Positions 42,473-50,736 of a stretch of 64,000 nt of DNA are shown here, piece by piece; position 1 is the first letter of the stretch, and each line of letters begins with the position of its first letter. The position numbers were made by a program, and so were the translations under genes. The notes under the pieces are model-generated. The model was not told where the DNA came from and did no database searches. It saw nothing but the letters and a program-made list of their open reading frames with translations. Source of the DNA: Thermoprotei archaeon (GTDB lineage: Archaea; Thermoproteota; Thermoprotei; QMSL01; B3-G16); assembly GCA_021162845.1 (NCBI GenBank), contig JAGGXX010000050.1, positions 1-64,000 on the forward strand, given 5' to 3'.

Positions 42473-42580
42473 CAGAAAGAGGATTAGAAGGAATGACAAC
42501 GATAAAGATTTCGCGAGTCACCATGGGGGCAGAAACGTTAGACTATAGCTTTTCATGACCATGGATGCAGTTAGAGGATT

Positions 42581-42739
42581 CGATTCCGATGAGGGTTGAG
42601 GAGATGAATCTTGGATGTGTCTCCATGTCGCTGAGGCTAGTTAGGAAATGGATGACTGGCTGGCGTAGGAGGCATGGAGATGAAACTCGGGTAATGAATA
42701 TCTACGTAAGACTATGAACGCTTACGTAGATAGGAACCC
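42581..42739 (+). repeat. Structured repeat, copy B (two-copy RNA-like element)
   Basis: Second copy of the element at 3032-3193, same strand and nearly the same length. The terminal hairpin is ATCTACGTAAG / CTTACGTAGAT around ACTATGAACG, an 11-base perfect stem whose sequence differs from copy A while keeping the TACGTA core and pairing. It is followed by the same TAGGAACCC, after which the copies diverge. This copy also keeps a 50-codon open frame (RVEEMNLGCVSMSLRL... ending VMNIYVRL at about 42711) that copy A interrupts. That is compatible with the 3' tail of a lost tnpB whose guide RNA overlaps its coding end. Confidence 0.65.
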
Positions 42740-43056
42740 TAGATAGCATCCCATTTCATATAGCCTAGCTTATAGATAAACGGGCCTTGGATCACAGAGC
42801 TAAATAGTTCCTCGGTAACTTCCTCTCCTAAAACTAATCTGGCTATCCTTAGCACGTTTTCTAAGGTCGGATCCCTCCTAACCCTCCTCACGACCGACTT
42901 TAGCTCTGGGTGTTCATAGACGAGCATTCTAGCTAGCTCCGCGAAAACCTTTCTCCCCTCAGAATTCAGTATATCGTTATAGAAGTACTCTCTATAACCC
43001 AAGATCAGTTTTTTGAGGAGAGACTTCACGTCGGGGCCGAAGGTAAGGCGGGTCAT
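42739..43056 (-). CDS. Conserved-looking helical protein, unknown
   Basis: 105 residues, predicted mostly helical and charged (SLLKKLILGYREYFYNDILN, VRRDPTLENVLRIARLVLGE), with no cysteines, membrane segment or known motif. Codon use is like its neighbours, which supports a real gene. The stop sits at the end of repeat copy B. It precedes the AF1577-like radical SAM gene by about 270 bases and follows the Cren7-like gene. Its size would allow a substrate or partner role for the radical SAM protein, but nothing shows that. Confidence 0.55.
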   Translation of the reverse strand: MTRLTFGPDVKSLLKKLILGYREYFYNDILNSEGRKVFAELARMLVYEHPELKSVVRRVRRDPTLENVLRIARLVLGEEVTEELFSSVIQGPFIYKLGYMKWDAI

Positions 43057-43218
43057 ATCTCATCCGCTTTCATAAGCTCTATGTCTCAATGGCCTATTAG
43101 CTTTAAGGGATATCGGATATTGTTCGGGGCTTCCCCTTGCTCCTACAATATCTCCTTAATTTATTATGGCCTTGGGATTCGATCTTTGGTAAAGAAAAGA
43201 GAAGTGTTATTAAAAATG

Positions 43219-43365
43219 CTACTCTTTAATGCCCTTTCGGAAGAAGGCTCCACATTGCTGACATTTGAAGAGACCGACCTTAACCGGTTTCCTACCCCTT
43301 GGCGCTAACTCCCATGACTTCACAAGTTCTACATTCTCAGATCCACACTTGGGACACTTGACCAC
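43219..43365 (-). CDS. Zinc-ribbon Cren7-like small chromatin protein
   Basis: 48 residues from a GTG that directly follows an in-frame TAA; GGTGGT four bases upstream is the ribosome binding site. The protein is VVKCPKCGSENVELVKSW, then ELAPRGRKPVKVGLFK, then CQQCGAFFRKGIKE. The central segment WELAPRGRKPVKVGLFK closely matches the DNA-binding sheet of Cren7 as I recall it (WALAPKGRKGVKIGLFK), followed in both by a G-x-x-FR turn. Unlike crenarchaeal Cren7, it has C4/C7 and C35/C38, a zinc-ribbon arrangement. It probably coats DNA as an abundant monomeric chromatin protein. The strong promoter fits high expression. Confidence 0.8.
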   Translation of the reverse strand: MVKCPKCGSENVELVKSWELAPRGRKPVKVGLFKCQQCGAFFRKGIKE

Positions 43366-43410
43366 TTATACCACCAATAATCTCGCATAACGAACTCATT
43401 TATATTGCTT
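43366..43410 (-). promoter_or_regulatory. Promoter and ribosome binding site of the Cren7-like gene
   Basis: The minus strand carries AAGCAATATAAATG (BRE plus TATA, complement of 43397-43410). A start site is expected about 25 bases downstream near 43375, and GGTGGT (complement of 43370-43375) lies just before the GTG start. The gene body is followed by T-rich stretches (complement of about 43185-43217) suitable for termination. Confidence 0.55.
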
Positions 43411-43620
43411 TCGTTCGTGAATGACATTTGTACATACCCCAGAAAGGGGAGAACGCACACCACCGATGATATACCTTAATCCTCATGCATCGACTTATTA
43501 CGTTGAGCTATACCGCGTTTTGCTCGATACCTCATGAAGGAAGATGGGGGTTCAGGGGGCCCTCGTTAGTTCAATGTGTTTAAAAGCTCATTATCGTGAA
43601 GTAGTATAAGGGATTAGGCT

Positions 43621-44670
43621 ATGGACAAAGCCAGGATAGGCATAATAGGCTTCGGGTCCATAGGAAAGGTCCATATAGAGAACTTCATGAAGATAAAGGA
43701 AGCCGAGGTCGTGGCTGTATGTGACATAGATGAAAGGGAGCTAGAATACGCTAAGAGTAAGTACGGGATCGATCGACTATACAAGGACTACCATGATCTC
43801 CTATCTAGGGAAGACATAGATGCCGTCCTAGTATGTCTGCCGAATAGGCTACACTCCGTGGTTACCATAGAGGCGCTGAAGTCTGGTAAGCACGTCCTAT
43901 GTGAGAAGCCCCCGGCTATAACGGCTAGGGAAGTTAAGGAGATGTTCGATACGAGCAAGAGGTGTGACAAAAAGCTACTGATAGGCTTAACGATGAGGTT
44001 TAGGAACCAGACTCAAGTCCTGAAGAGCTATCTGAGCTCCGGTGCCCTGGGGGACATCTATTACGCCAAGTGTGGATATTTGAGGAGGAGCGGAATCCCT
44101 GGGATGGGGAGCTGGTTCACCACTAAATCAGAAGCCGGAGCTGGCCCTCTTTATGACATAGGGGTGCACGTACTAGACCTAACGCTATGGCTAATGGGTG
44201 ACTTCAGGGCGGATACGGTAATGGCATCCACCTATGCTAAGTTCGGCCCTCGTGGCAAGGGGATGGGAGGATGGGGTAAGCCCGTCCCTGGAGGTCCTTT
44301 TGACGTAGAAGACCTGGGCGTAGCCCTCATAAAGATGCGTAGTGGCGCCACAGTATTCCTTGAGGCTAGCTGGGCGGCTCATGTAGGGGAATCGGGCATT
44401 TACTCCCTGATCCTAGGCGATAAAGGCGGGGTCGACTACACCTCCATGACCATACATACTGAGGAGAACGGGGTACTAGTCGATAAAAGACTTCATTACA
44501 CAAAGAATAACCCCTACTTAACCGAGGCACAGCACTTCGTAGAATGCATACTTAAGGATAAGGAACCCATCACGAAGCCTGGGGAAATGATCTGGCTTCA
44601 GGCGATCCTAGAGGCTACATTAAAGTCGGCCGAGAAGGGACATGAGGTTAAAGTCGAGCAATTGATCTGA
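43621..44670 (+). CDS. Gfo/Idh/MocA-family NAD(P)-dependent oxidoreductase
   Basis: 349 residues. Rossmann start IGIIGFGSIGKVHIENF, catalytic CEKPPAITAREV (EKP lysine at about residue 98), then the substrate domain with YDIGVHVLDLTLWLMG. It is a second, distinct member of the family seen at 26128. It heads an operon with a HAD phosphatase, Maf and a CinA-like protein (gap 36 bases, then overlaps). The substrate is probably a sugar or cyclitol; the exact reaction is unknown. Confidence 0.87.
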   Translation: MDKARIGIIGFGSIGKVHIENFMKIKEAEVVAVCDIDERELEYAKSKYGIDRLYKDYHDLLSREDIDAVLVCLPNRLHSVVTIEALKSGKHVLCEKPPAITAREVKEMFDTSKRCDKKLLIGLTMRFRNQTQVLKSYLSSGALGDIYYAKCGYLRRSGIPGMGSWFTTKSEAGAGPLYDIGVHVLDLTLWLMGDFRADTVMASTYAKFGPRGKGMGGWGKPVPGGPFDVEDLGVALIKMRSGATVFLEASWAAHVGESGIYSLILGDKGGVDYTSMTIHTEENGVLVDKRLHYTKNNPYLTEAQHFVECILKDKEPITKPGEMIWLQAILEATLKSAEKGHEVKVEQLI

Positions 44671-44706
44671 ACCTCTTCCGATTTATGGTAAGTCCGCGGT
44701 GGTTTT

Positions 44707-45444
44707 TTGACTTCCCCGATAAGCGTTGGGAATAGGATACGCTCGCTTAAAGGCGTGGTGTTCGACCTAGATGGCACACTTACCTTAGTTAAGTTTAAAT
44801 ATAATTCACCCTTGCATTCTACATATGTAAACCGGTTAAAGGAAGGTCTTGTAAGACTATATGGCATACCACGGGATATAATACGGGAATCGCGCTTCCT
44901 AAGCGAGATACGGGAAAAAGCGGTATGTTATCTCGAGGCATTAGGTGCTCCGGAGGCTCATCTGAGGAGGATGTTATCGTTTGTGGATTCCCTGATAGAT
45001 GAGTACAGCTCGAGGGAGCTCTCCTCGGTGAGGCTGGATCCGGAGGCAATCCACGTCCTCAATGCGCTAAGATCCATGGCCTTAAAGATAGGCCTATGTA
45101 CTTTTAGTAGCAGACAGGTGGCCCTCAGGTTCTTAAGGAGATTCAACATAATAGATTTCTTCGACGCTATAGTCACGCGCACGGATGTACTTCACGCGAA
45201 GCCTAATCCACTTCAGCTCTTGACGACGATAGAGTCATTAGGCCTCAAGCCATCTAACGTCATGCTGGTATCCGATTCCCTCATGGATGTGGCCATTGGG
45301 AAATCGCTAGGGTTAGCGTGTTCCGTCCTGATAACACGTGAATCCACGATACCTTATCCTGTAATGTGCAAACCGGACATCGTGATAGATAGGTTAGGGA
45401 TCCTAGTAGACCTGATTAGAGGGGCTAGGGATGGGACGCCTTAG
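44707..45444 (+). CDS. HAD-superfamily phosphatase (phosphoglycolate phosphatase-like)
   Basis: 245 residues. Motif I VVFDLDGTLTLVKF, motif II IGLCTFSSRQVALRFL, lysine motif AKPNPLQLL, and motif IV VMLVSDSLMDVAIGKSLG. A helical C1 cap lies between motifs I and II. It dephosphorylates a small metabolite, possibly a product of the preceding oxidoreductase. The start is TTG at 44707. The 3' end overlaps maf by 14 bases. Confidence 0.85.
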   Translation: MTSPISVGNRIRSLKGVVFDLDGTLTLVKFKYNSPLHSTYVNRLKEGLVRLYGIPRDIIRESRFLSEIREKAVCYLEALGAPEAHLRRMLSFVDSLIDEYSSRELSSVRLDPEAIHVLNALRSMALKIGLCTFSSRQVALRFLRRFNIIDFFDAIVTRTDVLHAKPNPLQLLTTIESLGLKPSNVMLVSDSLMDVAIGKSLGLACSVLITRESTIPYPVMCKPDIVIDRLGILVDLIRGARDGTP

Positions 45445-46060
45445 GGTAATCTTGGCTTCCTCCTCTAAAAGACGCCTTGAGCTCCTCGAGTCCATAGGCC
45501 TTAAGCCGATAGTCATACCTCCCAAGTATAGGGAAGTGAGGAGCGAAACTCCCTGGGAGTTATGCATGCTCAATGCCTTTGGGAAGGCCATGGAGGTAGC
45601 TGGTATGGCTCCTTATGACGCCTTAGTCATAGGTGCTGATACCCTGCTATACCATAGGGAACGCGTCATAGGTAAGCCCAGGGACATGAGAGAAGCTGAG
45701 CATATCTTGAGCATGTTAAGTGGAAATGAGCATTATGTATACACAGGCTTGTGCGTCGTACGAACGGATACATGGGAGATAGCGCAAGGCTATGAGGTGA
45801 CGAAGGTATTCTTTAAGGAGCTTTCACCCATGGAGGTTAAGAAGTACTTAGCCATAGAGGATCCCCTTGATAAAGCCGGTGGATACGCCGCCCAGGGTTT
45901 AGCTTCCCTCTTAATCACCAGGATAGAGGGGGACTTCTTTAACGTTGTCGGATTACCTTTACACTTGCTCTATCTGCTCCTTAAGGTCATCGGGATCGAT
46001 GTTTTTGATATGATTAAGTCGAAGAACAAGCGAAGCTTGGATGGCAGTCAAGATATATAG
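45431..46060 (+). CDS. maf: Maf-like nucleoside triphosphate pyrophosphatase
   Basis: 209 residues. LASSSKRRLELLESIGL is the Maf signature start. VIGADTLLYHRERVIGKPRD carries the metal-binding acidic residues, and DKAGGYAAQGLASLLITRIEGDFFNVVGLPL is the conserved C-terminal block. Maf proteins hydrolyse dTTP/UTP or modified NTPs to the monophosphate as house-cleaning enzymes. Translationally coupled to the upstream HAD gene. Confidence 0.9.
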   Translation: MGRLRVILASSSKRRLELLESIGLKPIVIPPKYREVRSETPWELCMLNAFGKAMEVAGMAPYDALVIGADTLLYHRERVIGKPRDMREAEHILSMLSGNEHYVYTGLCVVRTDTWEIAQGYEVTKVFFKELSPMEVKKYLAIEDPLDKAGGYAAQGLASLLITRIEGDFFNVVGLPLHLLYLLLKVIGIDVFDMIKSKNKRSLDGSQDI

Positions 46061-46095
46061 TCTTGTACGCGTCTACTTACCGCTGGGAGAGGGTA

Positions 46096-46917
46096 ATGGG
46101 GTTAGCCACCGGATTTAGGGCATGGCTTATAACCGTGGGTAACGAGATCTTGATAGGGAGGGTCGTTAATACAAACCTTGCCTGGTTGGGCAGAAAGTTG
46201 ACCTTATTAGGTTATGACGTGCATAGAGGGCTTATAGTGCCAGACGAAATAGACGATATAGCCTGGGCGTTTAAGACAGCGTTGAGCTCGGATGCTAAGG
46301 TCATAATATCGACAGGAGGCCTAGGCCCCACCTTTGATGATAAGACGCTAGAGGGGCTGGCATGTGCGTTAGGCGTGAATCTTGAGCTGAACGAAGAGGC
46401 CTTAGAGATGATCAGGGAGAAGTATGAGGGTAGAGGGCTTAAGCTTACGGAGCATAGAGTGAAAATGGCTAAGCTACCTCGGGGAGCTAGGCCCATACCA
46501 AATCCAGCTGGAACAGCACCTGGTGTGCATATAGAGCTACGAGGGAAACACGTATTCGTCCTTCCAGGAGTGCCTAAGGAGATGAAAGCCATCTTCGAAA
46601 CTCATTTAGAGCCGCTCCTGAAGCGAATAGGTCCCGCCGTCTACTTCGCTGAGAGATTCCTAATTTCAAAGGGCATCCCGGAATCAAGCGCCGCTCCTCT
46701 GATAGAGGAGGCCATGAAATTAGGGAGGGCCGTCTACATAAAGAGCCATCCGAAGTTCTCAGAGCTTGAAGGGCCTGTCCTCGAATTTCACGTAACAGCT
46801 TCAGCTCGAAGTAGGGAAGAGGCCGAAAGGGATGTGGAAAGGGTGACCTCCAAGCTAAGGGAATTACTAAGCAGGCATGGAGGTAGAGTCTATGAGGTCG
46901 GAAGTGATGAATTCTAG
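46096..46917 (+). CDS. CinA-like molybdopterin-binding-fold protein
   Basis: 273 residues from the ATG at 46096, chosen for GAGAGGG directly upstream; a TTG at 46063 would extend it by 11 residues. The MoCF/CinA N-terminal domain is clear: AWLITVGNEILIGRVVNTNLAWLGRKL, STGGLGPTFDDKTLE, NPAGTAPGV and VLPGVPKEMKAIFE. The C-terminal deamidase (PncC) domain of bacterial CinA is absent. Archaeal short CinA proteins may act as ADP-ribose or FAD pyrophosphatases. It is the last gene of the oxidoreductase-HAD-Maf operon. Confidence 0.85.
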   Translation: MGLATGFRAWLITVGNEILIGRVVNTNLAWLGRKLTLLGYDVHRGLIVPDEIDDIAWAFKTALSSDAKVIISTGGLGPTFDDKTLEGLACALGVNLELNEEALEMIREKYEGRGLKLTEHRVKMAKLPRGARPIPNPAGTAPGVHIELRGKHVFVLPGVPKEMKAIFETHLEPLLKRIGPAVYFAERFLISKGIPESSAAPLIEEAMKLGRAVYIKSHPKFSELEGPVLEFHVTASARSREEAERDVERVTSKLRELLSRHGGRVYEVGSDEF

Positions 46918-47007
46918 GACCCTACTTCCTTTAGGAGAGCATTAGGCTTGGATACGTCACTAATGGGTTAAGGGAAATAGTAAAATCCATCTTAGTGGCT
47001 TTCTCTT

Positions 47008-49683
47008 ATGATGAGGGCCATCGCTCTAACGCTATTAACGTTGCTCCTGCCCTCCGCTATAGCCGGGGCTTTTTACGTACCTCCTGGTACAGGGGGGTCT
47101 ACACATAGACATTTAGGCGTTCATTTGACCTATTCTTATCTCCTAGGGGTCGTACACCTGGGGATATGGGAAGGTTATCTTGACGTTGTAGCGAAGGCGA
47201 GATTGAGCATCCTATACGATGGAGGCGAGGTAACAGTATTTGAGAATGTTAAGACATCCGGTCTGGCTTCAGGAGAAGAGGCCTGGGATCACGTGTTCCC
47301 GAACGTCGGTGGAAGTACCTTCAGGTTAAGAGGCCTTAGCCAATGCTTGATGAGCTATGGTGACTTGCCCATAGCAAATGCAACCGCGAAGGGCGTCTTT
47401 AATGAATCCGCATATCTTCGCGCGGAGGCACATATGTACGTGCTCGAGGAGGAGGCATACCTGCTATACGGGTACGCCGAGGCTAGCGCTGACGACACGA
47501 CGATCTGGGCATTACCCCCTTCATGGGAACTAAGGGAACTGGCAACGGATTTGAGGAGAAGTTTAAGCTCGGAGGTCAAGGGAATCGCCGTATCCAACAT
47601 GAGTATAGAGCTGATATACGCCTATAGCAATATATCGCTAGTAGACCTCATTTATGAATACACAAGGATCCTCCAAGTCGAGATAGTAGATGGGGAAGGC
47701 AATCTACTGCCAGCTCGAATCACGCTCTATAATGCGTCGGATTTAGATGGGGATCTTCACCCCGAGTCAAATGTGATCCTCAATAACGAAGAACCTTATG
47801 CCGAGTACGTATGGCCTATTGGCGCTAGAAGGCTTCCTAGAGCCCCACAGGGCATAGGCGAATACGTCGTTGAAGCAGAGAGCGAGATAACCATATCGGA
47901 TAAGACGTACGTGTTCGATCATTGGGAGTGCCAAGGTGGAGTTCAAGTAGCAAACTCCAGTTCACCTAGGACGAACGCGACGGTAAGTGATGACGGTATA
48001 TTGAGAGCTGTATACAGATACGTAGTCCCACCCCCGAGACCTGGGGAGCTCCTAGTCATAGTATACGACTTAGTGACCAGCAAGCTATGGACCGCTGAGA
48101 TAATGATAAATGGTTCAAGTTACGTAATCCACGGAAACACTACGGTATCGTGTAGCATAGGTAAGGGCTTCCCCGTGGAATTCGTAAGTGCGCCCAACAG
48201 GACGTTCGCTGCTTGGTCCTCCAATGATCTAGTTCTCCTTACTAATCCCCTAGCCTCTACGACATCGGCAGTCCTCTTATCGAGCGCCCGTAACGGGGTA
48301 TTGATACTGACATTACGGAACATGATGTATGAGCTCCTCGTGGACTCACGTCCTCCTTCAAATGTGGGTATAGAGGTGGAGGAAGACAGCGGAAGCGAGG
48401 TGTACTACACTCCCTTTAGGATTAGAAGGAAGAGCCCATTTGAGGTGACTTTGAAGATACCAACTAAGGTTAAACGAGATAAGCGTACCCTAAAGCTCAA
48501 ATATTGTCTCCTAAGCGACGATAGGGGACGCATTTTAGCTAACTGGAGCGCTGATGAACTGCCCAGGAAGAAAAATAAGGTGATAGTCGAGCTCACCATC
48601 GATGGTAGCTATAACCTGACGGCTTTCTATGGCCTGAAAGGTAAGAAGGGCCTCCTCATCGAGATAGAGGATGTGAGCCTAGTCCCTTGCTACTGTGATA
48701 ACTCCTCCTCCGTGATCCTTGATAACACATACTTGGCTCCCATGGAGTACATGTGCTTTAAAGTCCTGGTCGCCTCACAGCTCAAGAGGACTACCGAACC
48801 CGGTATACGTCCGGCCAACCTGACTGTTGAGGTGCTTACGCCCACCTTTGCCCGGATAGTCTCAGGCTATACTGGAACGCTGACTAAGGAGGTGGGACGG
48901 GAGGGCAATGGCATAGTACTAGGCACGATAGGCCTTTGGGCCATAAATGGTGATGCCCTCGGAGGAGATGTCTACGTGGGTAAGGTCACATATAGTTATT
49001 CCTGGGATGAAGGAGGGGGCAGTGGTTCTACGTACGTGACCATATCCTCGATGAAGCCGAACCTCCTATGGCTTCCCATATCGCCCGACTCCTATGCATT
49101 AGCGGTATATTATACATGGGCGGACGACACACCTGTCATCGGGAGGCCTTATATTTCAGGCTGGCTCACGACCCCCTATGGGGACATAACGCTTAAGGGG
49201 GACCTAATAGCTGGCCTTCGTGCCTTCACCAACGTAACCCTTCCCCCAGATTTCCGATACCCCTGGAATACCTCTGTAGCCTTCAGTGTAATAAGCCATA
49301 GGGACCTAGCAGGTGTAGCTTTAAGCGATTTTATACCTTTCCATACAGGGTTCCCCTGGATCAGTAGCTTGAGCTTCGAGAAGCACATGTTAGGCGTTAT
49401 AATAGAGGAGAGAAATGATAGCCTCTTTAATTTGAGCCTTGTGGATCTCTCAGAGCTCAAGAGGGTGAAAGGTATCATAGCTCTAATAATCAAGGATCTC
49501 GATGAGGGTACGGAGACCTATAGGTTACTTCCGACTAACGACGAGGGTTGGCTCGTTATAGAGCGGAGTGAACTTCAGCTACCTCGGAGATACGAGGTAT
49601 GGGCTATAGGCCTTGCAACGGGATATAATGTAATCTACGAAAGCGGCGAGTACGCTAAGATACTCATCGAGCGGAGCGGTTAG
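47008..49683 (+). CDS. Large exported beta-rich protein, unknown
   Basis: 891 residues with a signal peptide (AIALTLLTLLLPSAIAGAFY). The rest is extracellular, beta-rich and rich in NxS/T sequons. Two sections resemble secreted beta-repeats: about 290-340 with TYVFDHWECQGGVQ...ILRAVYRY ('Bacterial repeat'-like) and about 350-420 with FVSAPNRTFAAWSS. Near 555 comes DVSLVPCYCDNSSS. There is no C-terminal transmembrane helix, so it is released or held by other surface proteins. It may be a surface or glycan-binding protein. ATG 47011 is an equally good start. Confidence 0.65.
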   Translation: MMRAIALTLLTLLLPSAIAGAFYVPPGTGGSTHRHLGVHLTYSYLLGVVHLGIWEGYLDVVAKARLSILYDGGEVTVFENVKTSGLASGEEAWDHVFPNVGGSTFRLRGLSQCLMSYGDLPIANATAKGVFNESAYLRAEAHMYVLEEEAYLLYGYAEASADDTTIWALPPSWELRELATDLRRSLSSEVKGIAVSNMSIELIYAYSNISLVDLIYEYTRILQVEIVDGEGNLLPARITLYNASDLDGDLHPESNVILNNEEPYAEYVWPIGARRLPRAPQGIGEYVVEAESEITISDKTYVFDHWECQGGVQVANSSSPRTNATVSDDGILRAVYRYVVPPPRPGELLVIVYDLVTSKLWTAEIMINGSSYVIHGNTTVSCSIGKGFPVEFVSAPNRTFAAWSSNDLVLLTNPLASTTSAVLLSSARNGVLILTLRNMMYELLVDSRPPSNVGIEVEEDSGSEVYYTPFRIRRKSPFEVTLKIPTKVKRDKRTLKLKYCLLSDDRGRILANWSADELPRKKNKVIVELTIDGSYNLTAFYGLKGKKGLLIEIEDVSLVPCYCDNSSSVILDNTYLAPMEYMCFKVLVASQLKRTTEPGIRPANLTVEVLTPTFARIVSGYTGTLTKEVGREGNGIVLGTIGLWAINGDALGGDVYVGKVTYSYSWDEGGGSGSTYVTISSMKPNLLWLPISPDSYALAVYYTWADDTPVIGRPYISGWLTTPYGDITLKGDLIAGLRAFTNVTLPPDFRYPWNTSVAFSVISHRDLAGVALSDFIPFHTGFPWISSLSFEKHMLGVIIEERNDSLFNLSLVDLSELKRVKGIIALIIKDLDEGTETYRLLPTNDEGWLVIERSELQLPRRYEVWAIGLATGYNVIYESGEYAKILIERSG

Positions 49684-49747
49684 CAACCGCAACGAGCCTA
49701 GGTGAATGATTTAATTAACTAATCCCCGATCGCTTGGAGTGGTTCAA

Positions 49748-49843
49748 GTGACGACGCGTCACATGAATTTAACATAAGACATTTATCACCATACGGAGTA
49801 GAACGTTGATGAATGGAAAGTCTTATTACGACTAATGGTCGTA
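49748..49843. promoter_or_regulatory. Two dyads upstream of the V4R gene
   Basis: GTGACG-ACG-CGTCAC (49748-49762) and TACGAC-TAATG-GTCGTA (49827-49843) are perfect inverted repeats in the 187-base gap before the V4R gene. The second is 37 bases from the start. They may be operators; the half-sites differ, so two regulators or coincidence are possible. Confidence 0.35.
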
Positions 49844-49879
49844 GACATAAGCTGACCTCCTCTCAAGGGGGTGCCTGCC

Positions 49880-50692
49880 ATGGAACCGCGCATGTTTTGC
49901 CCATTACACATAGGTAATATGCTTAGGACTAATGGACATAAGATATATGGGTTCTCGATCCTGGTATCGGAGGAGGAAGCCGAGACGTTATATGAGGTCG
50001 TAAGGGTGTTCAAGAAGTATGGCGTGAAGCTCATCCAGATCATGGGTTCTACGCCTCTCTTAGTCAAAAAGGGCTATTTGACCTACGTCGTCGGGGACTT
50101 CACGGACTCTGAAATAGAGCCACAGACCTTAGCTGAAGAGATAAGGAGACTTAGTTCCATCGAGGATGTATGTATTATAGCTCCTATAGACGATCTCCTA
50201 GTCAATACGATTCATTTTCCCCTATTCGTGGGGGACAGTAGGGCTATGATAGTTAATGAGCCGTTTATGAGGGCCATTATAAGGAGGCCTAGAGAGCGCT
50301 TTGGCTCAGGGGTTGAGGCATATCAGTACTATGAAGGAAAGTTCATAGGCGAATCGGTTTACGATGCCCTAAGCCTCTTCATCAAGGGACGGGAGAAACT
50401 CATCGAAGGATTAAGAGCCTACTTGATATCCATAGGCTTAGCGGTCATAGAACTAATCGAGTTAAACCCGGATAAACCGCTAATCATCATCAGGGCTTAC
50501 GATAGCTTTGAGTGTGAGCTAGGCAAGGGATCGGATAGGCCGTATAGTCATATACTTAGAGGCATCTTAGCTGGCTTCCTAGGGAGGGTGCTAAATGAGA
50601 ACTTAATAGCGCGCGAGGTCAGGTGTATAGCTAAGGGTGATGAGTACTGCGAATATGAGATAACACGTGAGGAAGAAGAGGAAGAAGACTAG
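49880..50692 (+). CDS. V4R-domain protein with N-terminal ACT-like domain
   Basis: 270 residues from the ATG at 49880 (GGGGTG six bases upstream); a GTG at 49871 is the alternative. Residues about 15-105 look like an ACT-type ligand-binding beta-alpha fold (YGFSILVSEEEAETLYEVV). Residues about 130-260 are a V4R (4-vinyl-reductase) domain with FIGESVYDALSLF and the closing EVRCIAKGDEYCEYEI. V4R domains bind small hydrophobic ligands in regulators and bacteriochlorophyll enzymes. There is no DNA-binding domain, so it would act as a sensor partner. The tail is strongly acidic. It lies 45 bases before the GH31 gene. Confidence 0.78.
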   Translation: MEPRMFCPLHIGNMLRTNGHKIYGFSILVSEEEAETLYEVVRVFKKYGVKLIQIMGSTPLLVKKGYLTYVVGDFTDSEIEPQTLAEEIRRLSSIEDVCIIAPIDDLLVNTIHFPLFVGDSRAMIVNEPFMRAIIRRPRERFGSGVEAYQYYEGKFIGESVYDALSLFIKGREKLIEGLRAYLISIGLAVIELIELNPDKPLIIIRAYDSFECELGKGSDRPYSHILRGILAGFLGRVLNENLIAREVRCIAKGDEYCEYEITREEEEEED

Positions 50693-50736
50693 GTTTCTCG
50701 TAAACGTATAAAGGCTGAGCGAGATAATTCCCTTAG

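Noticed and set aside
43381-43620. CRISPR or tRNA gene in the spacer upstream of the Gfo/Idh gene
   Set aside because: No regularly spaced repeat, no cloverleaf and no T-loop consensus could be found; no CRISPR array or tRNA was found anywhere in the window.
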